Below the pieces are notes generated by a model that saw only the letters and a program-made list of their open reading frames with translations, was not told the DNA's origin and made no database searches. From Leptolyngbya sp. PCC 7375 (GTDB taxonomy: Bacteria; Cyanobacteriota; Cyanobacteriia; Phormidesmidales; Phormidesmidaceae), in assembly GCF_000316115.1 (NCBI RefSeq), contig NZ_JH993797.1, positions 5,863,961-5,927,960 of the forward strand: a stretch of DNA of 64,000 bases. The letters run 5' to 3'. This document shows, piece after piece, positions 1 to 9,666 of this stretch (its first letter is position 1; every line of letters starts with the position of its first letter). Made by a program: the position numbers and the translations under genes.

Positions 1-15
1 AGGGTGACAGCGTAG

Positions 16-393
16 CTATAAAGCGTGTTCCATAAGGGACAGAGCGAGAAAACCACGTTGAAAATAGAGTCGTTTATTCGGTTTGAGCGCAATCAATTTC
101 AAGGCCGAATCCGCCCATATATCCATGGCATATATCCACCGTTGCCCATACAAACCCAAGCTAAAATACACTGTGATAGGGAGCCTTGCCTGAGTACTTT
201 TTGATACATCCAGCGTAATCGTCTATCCGTAATGCTTGCATGCGTTGTCCGTGCATTGTAGCCAAACTATAGGCGAGCACAATGACCACCACCAAGGCTA
301 AAAAGCGACGGTCGTTCACCTTGGTATCCTCCAGGTGATAGCCCCCGGTTTTACAATCTTTAAAAAATTGTTCAATGCGCCAGCCATAATACC
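16..393 (-). pseudogene. IS4-family transposase, C-terminal fragment
   Basis: Read on the minus strand this starts at the motif IEQFFKDCKTGGYHLE, which holds the catalytic Glu and Lys of the IS4 Y-(2)-R-(3)-E-(6)-K signature. It continues through a hydrophobic stretch (LALVVVIVLAYSL) typical of the IS4 C-terminus. One extra T near 165 in a T run shifts the frame; downstream the correct frame resumes (GLYGQRWIYAMDIW) and ends with TAG at 16-18. The residues just before IEQ do not match the family, and the other half of the gene also carries W-x-I-E. The two halves may therefore come from slightly different copies, not a single split gene. Not functional. Confidence 0.7.
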
Positions 394-481
394 CCTATAA
401 AGACGAAGCCTTCTCAATACCCTACCGTTAGATTGAGGGGGTTACTCCGCTTGGTTGAACTCGTCGCCAAAATAAAGGCAA

Positions 482-685
482 GTGAGCCATTGCACGAAAA
501 GGAAGAATATCCATGTCAGAGCGAAACGACGTCCCCCGTCTGCCTGTCCTCCGAGGAAGGAGCTGTGGCAACGGTTGCCGCAACTGAAGCGGCAGAGACT
601 GATCAATGTCTTGAGCCAACTGCTGGAGAATCATCTGAGTGCCCAGTCAGGACAGGAGGTGACGAATGAGTCTCCCAACGAATAG
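482..685 (+). CDS. Small ORF preceding serine recombinase
   Basis: This short ORF (67 aa from GTG) ends 51 bases before the recombinase reading frame opens. Its second half, with the motif ELWQRLPQLKRQRLINVL, is helical and basic and resembles the small proteins that often precede this recombinase group in cyanobacterial elements. An ATG at 513 in another frame opens with MSERNDVPRLP, which looks more like a genuine start. A frameshift near 540-555 probably separates the two parts. I assign no function. Confidence 0.4.
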   Translation: MSHCTKRKNIHVRAKRRPPSACPPRKELWQRLPQLKRQRLINVLSQLLENHLSAQSGQEVTNESPNE

Positions 686-735
686 CAGCCACTGGCCTTC
701 AGAAAAATACAGCCCATCATCTGGACCGGTTAGCG

Positions 736-2805
736 GTGGTCTATGTTCGTCAGTCAACCTTGCAGCAGGTGAGCGACCATCAAGAATCGACCCGACTCCA
801 GTATGGATTAGTGGGGCGAGCCGAAGCCCTAGGCTGGAGAGCCGAGCGTGTGCTGACCATTGATGATGATTTAGGAAAGTCAGGCAGTAGCGCTGAAGGA
901 CGTTTAGGCTTTCAACGTCTTGTCAGTGAAGTGGGTCTCAATCATGTGGGGTTAATATTAGGAGTAGAGATGTCCCGGTTGGCCCGTTCATCGAAAGATT
1001 GGCATCAACTGTTGGAAATCTGTGCCCTATTCGGCACACTGATAGCCGACCTGGACGGCATCTATAATCCGAGTGATTACAACGACAGGCTCTTGCTTGG
1101 GTTGAAAGGATCGTTCTCGGAGATAGAGCTCCACATCCTCAAACAGCGAATGATTCAGGGAAAGCGTAACAAAGCTGAACGAGGGGAATTGGGCTTCAAT
1201 GTGCCCATCGGCTATGTGCGTCGTCCCTCTGGGGAAATACACTTTGACCCAGACGAACAAGTACAACAGGTGGTGCAGCTGATCTTCAGAAAATTTGAGG
1301 AATTGGGGACCCTCAATGCCGTACTCCAGTACCTAGTGACCCATCATATTCAGATTGGGGTACGGGTATTATCGGGACCGACAAAAGGCGATTTAGAATG
1401 GCATCGGCCCAATCGAGCGACATTGCAAAATCTCCTGAGACATCCAACCTATGCTGGGGCCTATGCCTATGGACGCAGACAAGTAGACCCTCGAAAAAAG
1501 AAAGCGGGACGACCTCATACCGGCAGAGTGGTTAAGCCTTGCGAGGAATGGCTGGTCTTGATCAAAGATCACCATCCGGCGTACATTAGCTGGGAAAAAT
1601 ACCAGCAGAATATTGCTCAACTCAAGTCCAATCAGAACCGCAGTAATGAACAAGGACATCCCCGTCAAGGGGTTGGGTTACTGTGTGGGTTGTTAGTGTG
1701 TGGTCGATGTGGGGGTCGCATGGCGGTTCAGTATTCCCATGGACAAGATCATCATCGCTATATCTGCGCCCGAGAGAAAGTCGATTATGGGGGTGAGATT
1801 TGCCAACACTTGTCGGGTGCTTGTTTAGATGAGTATGTTGTTGACCAAGTTTTACAGGCCCTGGAACCCGCCGCATTAGAGTTGTCACTGGCCGCTGCAA
1901 GACATCTTGAAGAAGACCGATTAGAACTCGACAAGGTGTGGCACCAACGACTTGAGAGAGCCCAATTTGAGACTGATAGAGCCAGACGACATTACCAGTT
2001 AGTAGAGCCAGAGAACCGTTTGGTCGCCAGACAATTAGCCCAAGAATGGGAAGCTAAATTGCAAGCTCAACAACAACTCCAAGAAGACTATGAACGTTTT
2101 TGTTGCGAGAAGCCCAAACAACTATCACCCGACCAACAACAACAGATTCGAAGACTTGCTCAAGACCTGCCTGCCTTATGGTCTGTGCCAACAACAACTC
2201 AGGCTCAACGCAAAGAAATCATCCGGCAGGTGATTGATAAAGTCATTGTCACTGTTGAAGGCACAAGTGAACAGGTTCAGGTTATGATTGAGTGGTCGGG
2301 AGGATTCTCCTGTCAAGCTCAAATTATTCGTCCGGTGGCAAAATGGACACAACTGAGTTACTACCCTCAGTTATGTGAGCGGCTAGAGCAACTGGTCGAG
2401 GCCAATTTAACAACCGATGAAATAGTTGACTGCTTGCATCAAGAAGGGTTTCGTCCACCCAAACGACGTCAAACCTTCACTCGAGAAATCGTCCAAACCT
2501 TGATACGCCATCTCGGACTCCGGCCTCGTCCATTGCCTAAAGCCAGAGAGCCCCTTTCTGAGCATGAGTGGTGGCTCCCTGAGTTAGCGGTCACGCTGGG
2601 GATGCCCACCGTGACCCTATACAACTGGGTGCGACGTGGTTGGGTCAAAGCCCGGCAGCAACCCACGTCCCCAAAACACTGGATCATTTGGGCCGATGAG
2701 ATTGAACTGGAACGATTAAGAACCCATCGGCAACGGCCTGTCGGTGACATTCTACGGCAACGTTGGAAAGGCAAAGTGCCCACGATTGCAATCCCACCTG
2801 AGTAA
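736..2805 (+). CDS. Large serine recombinase of a mobile element
   Basis: The 689-residue protein is a large serine recombinase, which cuts and rejoins DNA through a 5'-phosphoserine. The catalytic motif YVRQST sits at the very start (Ser near residue 7), followed by the resolvase fold (LGVEMSRLARS, near 75) and the recombinase domain (about 150-270). A zinc ribbon near 320 (LLVCGRCGGRM, then further Cys) and a long Glu/Gln-rich coiled coil (about 375-470) come next. A MerR-like helix-turn-helix lies near the C-terminus (ELAVTLGMPTVTLYNWVRR). The frame is open upstream to a TGA near 664 with no ATG, so GTG at 736 is a convenient but uncertain start. The gene lies between two halves of an IS4-type transposase, so it probably mobilised this module into the IS. 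The ORF is intact. Confidence 0.85.
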   Translation: MVYVRQSTLQQVSDHQESTRLQYGLVGRAEALGWRAERVLTIDDDLGKSGSSAEGRLGFQRLVSEVGLNHVGLILGVEMSRLARSSKDWHQLLEICALFGTLIADLDGIYNPSDYNDRLLLGLKGSFSEIELHILKQRMIQGKRNKAERGELGFNVPIGYVRRPSGEIHFDPDEQVQQVVQLIFRKFEELGTLNAVLQYLVTHHIQIGVRVLSGPTKGDLEWHRPNRATLQNLLRHPTYAGAYAYGRRQVDPRKKKAGRPHTGRVVKPCEEWLVLIKDHHPAYISWEKYQQNIAQLKSNQNRSNEQGHPRQGVGLLCGLLVCGRCGGRMAVQYSHGQDHHRYICAREKVDYGGEICQHLSGACLDEYVVDQVLQALEPAALELSLAAARHLEEDRLELDKVWHQRLERAQFETDRARRHYQLVEPENRLVARQLAQEWEAKLQAQQQLQEDYERFCCEKPKQLSPDQQQQIRRLAQDLPALWSVPTTTQAQRKEIIRQVIDKVIVTVEGTSEQVQVMIEWSGGFSCQAQIIRPVAKWTQLSYYPQLCERLEQLVEANLTTDEIVDCLHQEGFRPPKRRQTFTREIVQTLIRHLGLRPRPLPKAREPLSEHEWWLPELAVTLGMPTVTLYNWVRRGWVKARQQPTSPKHWIIWADEIELERLRTHRQRPVGDILRQRWKGKVPTIAIPPE

Positions 2806-2871
2806 CCCTCCTCACACCGTCACTGTTAACTCTTCACCGGAGAATACAAATGGAAAACCATCAGCCTATGA

Positions 2872-3772
2872 CTAAGCAACCTCGGCATAAAGAGGGAGAT
2901 GACTATGGGGGTATTGAGGCTGGCGTATCTCTATCCCCCAGCGACAACGATAAATCTTTAAGGTTTGTTTGAGGGTGGGGAGATTTGTCAGGATATACCA
3001 GGGGTCTTTCGGTCCTTTCTTGCGGTACTTACGTTTCCAATAAACCGCCAGATTAAAGGGACCTAATCCGTCTCCTTTATTCCCTCTAATGCCGACATAA
3101 AATTGAGACATGCCCGGCTTGAATCCTTGGTCTTTGAGGACTTGGTACTCGTCACCAGGGTGTGGTTGGAAGTGGAAGTCTTTTTTCTGACGCAAGGCAA
3201 AGTATACCCCTTGTTGGTCGAGCCATTCAGCCAATTTCGGACTATGAAATTCTCGGTCTCCTATCACCAACGTTGGATAGTGTTTCAATAATTTCAGAGC
3301 GATTTTTAAGACTCGTTTTTGGGTCCTCAGATTACTGTTGCCGACATGATCTAATAGCTCCCAATATAGGGGTAATGCATGGGTGCCCCATACCAGGGTC
3401 ACCATAAACAGATTACGCTCTTTCCATTGCGTTCGGTCTATCGCAATCAACCAATATCCATACTTCTGATGAGCTTTTTTTTAACCGACGACGCTGATCT
3501 CGATTGAGACAATGACCGGTTTGAGCTTGGCGAATCCAATATTTGATCAACGGAAACCACAACACTTTAAGGCTCAGACGAGGGAGGACTAAAAACCGTT
3601 GTAGGTTCCGTTTACGACTCGCATATTTGATCGGTTGAGGAAATAGACTGGCTAACGTTCCGAGCGTGACTTGACGATGCGCTTGTATCAAAAGTAACAC
3701 CAGCTCTAGCGTTAGATACTGCGACTCGCTCAGATGCTTACGGCAGATGGTTTGGTATACTGAAGGCAACAT
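2872..3772 (-). pseudogene. IS4-family transposase, N-terminal part, frameshifted
   Basis: Two minus-strand frames join here. The first (from the ATG at 3772, MLPSVYQTICRKHLSES) ends at RRRLKK. The second continues as YGYWLIAIDRTQWKERN, the first DDE Asp, then LVIGDREFH (second Asp) and IYRCRWGIE, the start of the Y-R-E-K signature. The break lies exactly in a run of eight A (minus strand) at about 3475-3482; seven A would restore one frame. After W-G-I-E the protein runs into unrelated sequence where the recombinase module begins. Either decay or slippage at the A run is possible, but the gene lacks its C-terminus in any case. Confidence 0.75.
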
Positions 3773-3868
3773 TTTATTTTTTGTGGGGGATGCATAGTCC
3801 CCTATTTTTTTGCCTTCCTATTTTCCCAAATCATTGCCAAATATAGACTTTAAGTTCCTTGTCACCCT

Positions 3869-4627
3869 TTAAGCATTCAACGTGTCTTACCCGAGCTGAT
3901 TCCCATCGCTGAACGGGAGGCCTGGTCCTATCAGCAGTTACTTGAGCGGCTCTTATCCGAAGAGGTGGCCCACCGCAGTGAGCGCCGCACCCAAACCTTT
4001 ATTACTAAAGCTAAGTTCCCCTTTGAAGCCACCATTGACACCTTTGACTTCACCTTCAGAAGTAATCTCAAACGACAAATGTTAGGACGATTTCTCGGTC
4101 CCGAACTCGTCAGTGACCATCGTTCCTTAATTCTTGAAGGGCCGCCTGGTACTGGAAAAACCCATTTATGTATTGCCATTGCCTATAAAGCCATCCAAAA
4201 CGGCTTTACTGCTCGTTTTACCACTGCTGCAGCCTTAATCAATGACCTCTGTGTTGCTCCTGAGCGTAACGTTGCTCTCCAACCCTATCTCAGGCCTCAT
4301 GTCCTGGTGATTGATGAAATGGGCTATCTCGGCTACGGGCCGGGGGCTGCTGATGTTCTGTTTCAAGTCGTGGACCAGCGCTATCTCAAGGGCAAACCCA
4401 TTTTGTTGACCACCAACAAACCGCTCAATCAGTGGGGCCGTGTGCTTCATGATGAGGAACTCGCCCGTGCCATCATTGACCGCACCTTGCATCATGGTGA
4501 GTATCTAAAGCTGACGGGGCCGTCGTTTCGGCTCAAAGGTCGAAAGCTCGACTTAGCTCTCAACTCAACTGAACAATCCACAGAAACGGTAGCTGAAAAA
4601 TCTGGGAAAAAATCTCTCAGCACTTGA
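3869..4627 (+). pseudogene. istB: IstB-like ATP-binding protein of an IS21 element, 5'-truncated
   Basis: The protein is the AAA+ helper of IS21 transposition. Coding similarity begins right at the IS4 end (QRVLPELIPIAEREAW) and runs to TGA at 4625-4627. It contains Walker A LEGPPGTGKTHL, Walker B VLVIDEMGYLGYG and the sensor region ILLTTNKPLNQWG. The N-terminal residues and the whole istA are gone, removed or displaced by the IS4 insertion at 3868. A GTG at 3965 could initiate a shorter product, but this would lack the IstA-interacting N-terminus. Confidence 0.85.
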
Positions 4628-4660
4628 CACAAAACACCACTGTTTGTTCAATGAGAGAAT

Positions 4661-4710
4661 GGCCATAATTTCCGGAATTACCCCCTCGTTTCGCGGCCAT
4701 AATTTCCGGA
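4661..4710 (+). repeat. IS21 terminal repeats
   Basis: A 16-bp sequence, GGCCATAATTTCCGGA, occurs twice (4661-4676 and 4695-4710) just after istB. Repeated short sequences at the ends are usual for IS21 elements, so this marks the right end of the truncated IS21 copy. The IS1634-type coding sequence starts at once afterwards. Confidence 0.75.
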
Positions 4711-5370
4711 AGCCACACCGTCGACGCTGTCCAGCAGATTCTCAAACGCTACAAGGTCACTCAACTCGTGCAGGTGGACTATGAAACGACCACCCAGACG
4801 ATACAAAAACGGGCTTATAAAGATAAACCGGCTCGAACGCTCACCGTAACCACCGTAACCGTAACTACTCGCCTCAACCCAGAGGCCTATCAGCACGCAC
4901 TACAATTACTCGGGTGGCGAGTCTATGCTAGTAATGACCTTAATTTGACAGTGCCCGAAGCCGTCTATGGGTACCGCAACGAGTATCTCATTGAGCGATG
5001 CTTTGGGCGTTACAAAGGAAAATCGCTCGGGTTGACACCGATATATTTGACTACGGATGAACGAGTCAAGGGCTTGATTCGGCTATTAAGTCTGGGATTG
5101 CGCATCCTTTGCTTGCTTGAATTTTCAGTGCGCTGTGCGCTTGAGCTAGACTCGCAAAAACTGTCGGGTCTTTATGCGGGTAATCCAAAACGGGCAACCG
5201 TCCAACCCACTGCTGAGCTGCTACTACGGGCCTTTCGGGGGATTACTCTAACCATCATGGAGATTAATGGCGTGTGCCAACGATTCCTCTCTCCTTTATC
5301 TGAGCTGCAACAGCGTATCTTACGGCTGTTGGGGGTATCTGATGATATTTATCTTGCGCTAACAGGATAA
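4711..5370 (+). pseudogene. IS1634-type transposase, C-terminal half
   Basis: Reading from the IS21 end (SHTVDAVQQILKRYKVTQ), the frame is open to TAA at 5368-5370. The motifs YRNEYLIERCFGRYKG, LTPIYLTTDERVKGLIRL and LSLGLRILCLLEF are characteristic of the catalytic Glu region and C-terminus of IS1634-type DDE transposases. The N-terminal half, with the first catalytic Asp residues, is absent because the IS21 copy has inserted into it. The rest of the gene is not elsewhere in the window, so a deletion accompanied or followed the insertion. Confidence 0.75.
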
Positions 5371-5804
5371 CTCTTCAACCCCTCTCTATTTTGAGCGAAC
5401 CATGAGTATAAAAATTCAATATTGAAAATTAAGACTGGAAGAACCTTAGAAGAAGTTTACCAAGAAGCTCCTGAGATCCGATTGTTGACTTATACAGTTC
5501 TTATGAATCAATGCATCGGAAGGTTAATTACCCTTAAAATAAGGAACCTTTATGCAAGCAGCAACGTTTATTACCCAGGAGTTATCGGTGGTTTAACCAT
5601 GCACTGCGCGCAATCTTCTGAAGGATATCAACTGAAGTCGATAAAGCTTAGGTAGATGGAGAATTAAGAAGTAGGAGGAGAAATTAGTGAAGCCCTCTAT
5701 TCTGATGTCTACCGTCTGACTTTTATCCTTGGGAAAACATCCCACTCTAAATTGATACCCTGCTAAATCATTGTCATATTTAATGTTGAGTATATTTAAA
5801 AGCT
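5371..5804. other. Intergenic region without a convincing gene
   Basis: A 77-codon frame at 5422-5655 has no start with a ribosome-binding site and no family motif. It looks like chance or a relic. The AT-rich 60 bases before 5805 are the likely promoter region of the glycosyltransferase, but I see no clear -35/-10 pair. Confidence 0.4.
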
Positions 5805-6965
5805 ATGTTGATCAATAGCTCAGTTAAAAAAAGAGAGAACCAGCCCCGCATTTTAGTCGCCTCCGTACGAGGTTTTCGCTTTCAAGTCGCTAACTGTGTG
5901 CTGTATGAATTCGAAGACTTTATCTGCGATTTAGAAGGAGCAGAACTCTACGCTCCTACCCAGGAATTCGACCTGGCTAGAAAAATATACCGCTTCTCTA
6001 AATACGCAACTCATTCTGACAAGATTGCCAGCTCTCTTGCACCGTTTCCAACTGAGGTATTGCTAGAAAACGAATACGACTTGCTATTTGTCGTTTGCGA
6101 TAATCCCTGGCAACTCCATTTACTGGAAACCATTAAAAACTGGCGTGATAAATGTCGCTATAAGGCTTGCTACATCATGGAAACATGGAAGCCAAATTTT
6201 GATGACTGGCGTTTAGCCCAAGAACCATTCAAGAATTTTGACCATATTTTTGCAGGGACCGCCCACTGTGTTGAGATCTACTCAAACGTCACAGGTCTGC
6301 CTAGCAATTATCTGGCACCAGCCATTGATGCCCTTAAGTTTTGTCCCTATCCCAATCCACCTCAGAGGATGATAGATGTTTGCTGTGTGGGGCGTCGTCA
6401 TCCAGAAACCCATCAATCATTGTTTCAACGTTCTCAGCAAGACGATAACTTTTTCTATTATTACGATACTGTCAACAATCGTGACTTAGAAGTTGGCAAT
6501 CCTCAAGAGCATCGCGCTAAGTTAGTAAATCTCTTACAGAGAAGTCAATTTAATATTGCCGTCAATGCCAGGTTTGATGCCCTGAAAGAAACAGGAGGGT
6601 ATCAAGAGATGGGCAGTCGTTATTTTGAAGCGGTCGCTGCGGGCACCGTGTTGCTGGGCATACCTCCCAAGGGCGATGTATTTCCCCGTTATTTTGATTG
6701 GGAAGATGCCATCGTTAACGTAGATCTTTATGAACAAGATATTCTGGCGGTGATTGCAGCGCTCAATGCCCAACCTGACAGGGTTGAAAGGATTAGGCGT
6801 CGTAATGTTGTGAATGCTTTACTCAAGCATGATTGGGTCTATCGCTGGCGAGAGGTTTTAGCGGCATTTGATTTGCAGCCGAGCCAGGCTGTTATTGAAA
6901 GGGAGAACCAGTTGCAACAGCTGGCGCACAGGGTTGATTCTATTGATATGTCTGTAGCGTGTTAA
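5805..6965 (+). CDS. Glycosyltransferase-like protein (GT1-type C-terminal domain)
   Basis: The 386-residue soluble protein has two Rossmann-like halves. The N-terminal half (RILVASVRGFRFQV; YDLLFVVCDNPWQLH) leads to FDHIFAGTAHCVEIYSN and a hinge (VCCVGRRHPETHQSL near 200). The C-terminal half shows a GT-B donor-site pattern, with YQEMGSRYFEAVAAGTVLLG near 270-290 as the usual E-x-x-A-x-G region. I infer a sugar transferase acting on a cell-surface polysaccharide or glycoconjugate; donor and acceptor cannot be told. It is monocistronic between mobile elements and is the only intact host gene in the first 10 kb. It may be a stranded member of a surface-polysaccharide locus, as sugar-nucleotide genes lie 6 kb away. 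Confidence 0.6.
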   Translation: MLINSSVKKRENQPRILVASVRGFRFQVANCVLYEFEDFICDLEGAELYAPTQEFDLARKIYRFSKYATHSDKIASSLAPFPTEVLLENEYDLLFVVCDNPWQLHLLETIKNWRDKCRYKACYIMETWKPNFDDWRLAQEPFKNFDHIFAGTAHCVEIYSNVTGLPSNYLAPAIDALKFCPYPNPPQRMIDVCCVGRRHPETHQSLFQRSQQDDNFFYYYDTVNNRDLEVGNPQEHRAKLVNLLQRSQFNIAVNARFDALKETGGYQEMGSRYFEAVAAGTVLLGIPPKGDVFPRYFDWEDAIVNVDLYEQDILAVIAALNAQPDRVERIRRRNVVNALLKHDWVYRWREVLAAFDLQPSQAVIERENQLQQLAHRVDSIDMSVAC

Positions 6966-7125
6966 TGCTGTTGTCAGCAACTCAGGTTCTTGTCGTTAAC
7001 GTTAGGATAGTTATCTTTTTGAGGGTTGGATGGGTGCGGTGATAGTGTCGCCGCCCGTTTAGAGGTCGGGCTCAATAGCTGTTTTAGGGAGGTTGCTAAA
7101 TTCAAGATGAGCAGAGTAGTGTCAT

Positions 7126-8070
7126 GGAATAAAGCCCCCGGTCAGCCTACCTATGCTAACGCTTTCCAAGTTAATCGATGAGGACAAATGCTACGAGACT
7201 ATTCGCACGATGCGTTGGCCCGATGGTGTTTGCTGCACTGATTGTGGAGCGAAAAACATTACCAAACGAGGGAAGCATGCAACCTATTCAGCGCGGCAAC
7301 GCTATATCTGTGGCGAGTGTGGTCGCCACTTTGATGACTTAACCGACACCATCTTTGCGGGTCGTCATCAACCGTTAAAAACCTGGATAGCATGCTTATA
7401 TTTGATGGGTCTCAATGTCTCCAATCAACAAATTGCCGACGAGTTGAGTCTGCACAAAGATGACGTGCATCAGATGACGAGTGAGTTACGCCAAGCGGTG
7501 GCCGACAAGCGCCCAGAAGTCCAGTTATCAGGGACGGTGGAGTTTGATGAAGTCTATGTGACAGCCGGTCATAAGGGGCAACCAGAGCAGGTTAAAAAAA
7601 AGGGCGCAAGGGACGCAGACGTAAACTCAAAGGGCTTCGGGGGCGCGGTACGCTCGAAACGGAAAAACCGCCGATCTTCGGGATGATTCAGCGAGGTGGA
7701 GAAGTGGTGATTAAAATGCTGGCAAATGTTCAACAACAAACCATCAAGCCCATCATTCAGTCCATGGTGAAACCGGGCACCCTCATCTGTACCGACGAGT
7801 ATGACATCTATGCTCGTTTAGAAACTTGGGGCTATGCTCACAAGAGTGTTTGCCACAGTGCCGGAGAATATGCCCGAGATGACGATGGAGATGGCTTCTG
7901 TGAAGTCCATGTCAATACGATGGAAGGTTTCTGGTCATTGCTGCGGTCATGGTTGAGACCTCATCGAGGGATCTCACAAGAAAAATTACCGATCTATTTG
8001 GGGTTCTTTGAATTTGTGCATAATGCTAGTGTTGCGCGACAGTGAAGGTAGGCAGGTGACGCCAAGGCGG
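7126..8070. mobile_element. IS1595-family insertion sequence
   Basis: The element surrounds the ISXO2-like transposase at 7153-8045. Near the left end is GGTCAGCCTACCT (about 7140-7152). Near the right end, AGGTAGGC (8046-8053) is the inverted counterpart of GCCTACCT. The outer limits are approximate and I could not fix a target duplication. Confidence 0.6.
7153..8045 (+). pseudogene. IS1595 (ISXO2-like) transposase with break at an A8 run
   Basis: The protein starts with a zinc-ribbon N-terminus (CCTDCGAKN, then YICGECGRHFDD). It continues to the ISXO2 DDE domain (GTVEFDEVYVTAGHKG, first Asp) and, in another frame, to TLICTDEYDIYARL (second Asp) and VNTMEGFWSLLRSWLRPHRG (catalytic region). 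Frame 0 leaves the family at codons GTT AAA AAA AAG. A -1 shift there restores the normal basic linker (KKKGRKGRRRKLKG) and the rest. The sequence is the classic A_AAA_AAG slippery heptamer, so programmed frameshifting is possible. Simple loss of one A is equally possible. The initiation ATG is close to the IS end. Confidence 0.8.
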
Positions 8071-8231
8071 TTGTCGGGTTTCGCCCAAAGAGCGTGAGAC
8101 AAGGTTATCGGCGCAAGCGTTAGCTTAGCTGGGTTGTCACCAGTCGAAGAAAAAGGCACAGGTAGATCTCCTGCGAAAGAGAGCGATGACCTGTGCCGAA
8201 AGCCATTCACTTATACCAAAAGAGAGCCTAT

Positions 8232-9578
8232 ATGAACGCGAGAAAGCTGGGGTTGACCTAGACGGCATCGTCGACGATAGCCGAGATATCAGAGCGGACA
8301 GGGCAACGGATTGATGCAGGCCATCACCGCGCTAACCGAGGAGCTGTCGTTGCATCATCCCGGAGCCAAGATCCCTTAGCTGGCGTCTGGGCCAGCGAGC
8401 TAGAACCGATGCTACGCCAGGAACCGAGACTGAAACCAATGACGCTGTTTGAATACCTGCAAGAGCAGTATCCAGGCAAGTACCCACAGGTGCTACGCAC
8501 CTTACAGAGAAGAGTGCAGCAGTGGAAAGCGCTGCACGGGCCGGCGCCGGAGGTCATGTTCGTACTGCGCCATGAACCAGGCGTCATGGGACTCTCAGAC
8601 TTCACCAAACTGAAAGGGATGGAAATCACCCTCAACGGCAAGCCATTTGAGCACTTGATTTATCATTACCGGCTCGCCTACAGCGGTTGGCAGTACGCGC
8701 AGATTATTCAGGGGGGCGAAAGCTTCATTGCCCTATCCGAAGGGTTGCAGAACGCCCTAGCTGCGGCTGGCGGTGCCCCACAAGAACATCGCACGGACAG
8801 CCTGAGCGCGGCCTACCGTAATTCAGGGGGGCATCGTATCCAGGAGCTGACGCGGTTCTACGATGACCTGTGTGAGCACTACCGGATGGTGCCAACGAGA
8901 AACAACAAAGGCAAAGCAAACGAGAACGGATCTGTAGAAAGTCCGCACGGCCACCTGAAGAACCGTATCAAACAGGCTATCTACCTGCGCGGCAGCAGCG
9001 ACTTTGCCAGTATTGCCGAGTACCAGGCGGTGATAGACAACGCCGCTGCTGGTCTCAATCGGCAGTGCGAGGCCAAGTATGAAGCAGAAAAAGCCGTCCT
9101 ACAACCGCTGCCGAAACGCCGAGTGGCCGACTACGAGATTCTCAGTGCCAAAGTCAGCTGTCACAGCACGATAGAGGTGCGCTGCATTCTCTACAGCGTG
9201 CCATCACGACTGATAGGTCAACAGATAGAAATTCATCTCTATCATGACCGTTTAGTCGGCTACTTTGCGCGGCAGCAGGTGTTTGAGCTGTCCCGCATGC
9301 GTGTGGCTGGCAAAGGACGACGGCGGGGGCGCTGCATCGACTATCGCCATGTGATAGGTGGACTCAGGAAAAAGCCCAGAGCCTTCCTCTTCTGTCAGTG
9401 GCAGTCAGATTTGTTACCGACTGCTGAGTTTCGCCAGCTTTGGGCGCAGATGAAAGCTCAGTTTGAGCGCGACCAAGCCGCTGTACTCATGGTCGAAGCG
9501 CTCTACATTGCCGCCACCTATGACAAAGAACAAACCGTCGCCAGCTATCTTGCCGAAGCCCTATCCAAGACCAGCTGA
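8232..9578 (+). pseudogene. istA: IstA transposase of IS21 element with early amber codon
   Basis: From ATG at 8232 the frame reads MNARKLGLT and then TAG at 8259. The same frame goes on as ASSTIAEISERTGQRIDAG, the expected IstA N-terminal helix-turn-helix, and stays open to 9578. The rve-type DDE core is visible: EVMFVLRHEPGVMGLSDFTK (first Asp), the region around HRTDSLSAAY (second Asp) and NKGKANENGSVESPHGHLK (Glu). The C-terminal Mu-type domain follows. An internal ATG at 8409 would give 389 residues without the N-terminal DNA-binding part. Probably inactive unless the amber codon is read through. Confidence 0.8.
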
Positions 9579-9666
9579 CGTTGAGGCATCTACAGCAACA
9601 GTTTATGCCCGATGCGGTAGCCAACCTTGCCGCCAATCGCAACCCAACAACACGCTCTCGATAGCT

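Larger units (their letters stand above)
1..3868. mobile_element. IS4-family element interrupted by a serine-recombinase module
   Basis: The first nine bases, AGGGTGACA, are the inverted complement of TGTCACCCT at 3860-3868, so the window seems to open at or very near one IS end. Transposase coding sequence lies inside both ends on the minus strand (C-terminal part at the left, N-terminal part at the right). The middle, about 430-2870, is filled by a plus-strand serine recombinase module. The right end abuts a truncated istB. A target duplication cannot be tested because the left flank is outside the window. Confidence 0.65.

Noticed and set aside
391..2871. Serine-recombinase module as a clean insertion with identifiable attachment core
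   Set aside because: The two IS4 halves overlap in homologous but non-identical codons, so no exact junction or core dinucleotide can be read from this window alone.
5422..5655. 77-codon open frame after the IS1634-type remnant
   Set aside because: No start context, no recognisable motif, and composition like intergenic DNA; treated as chance or relic.
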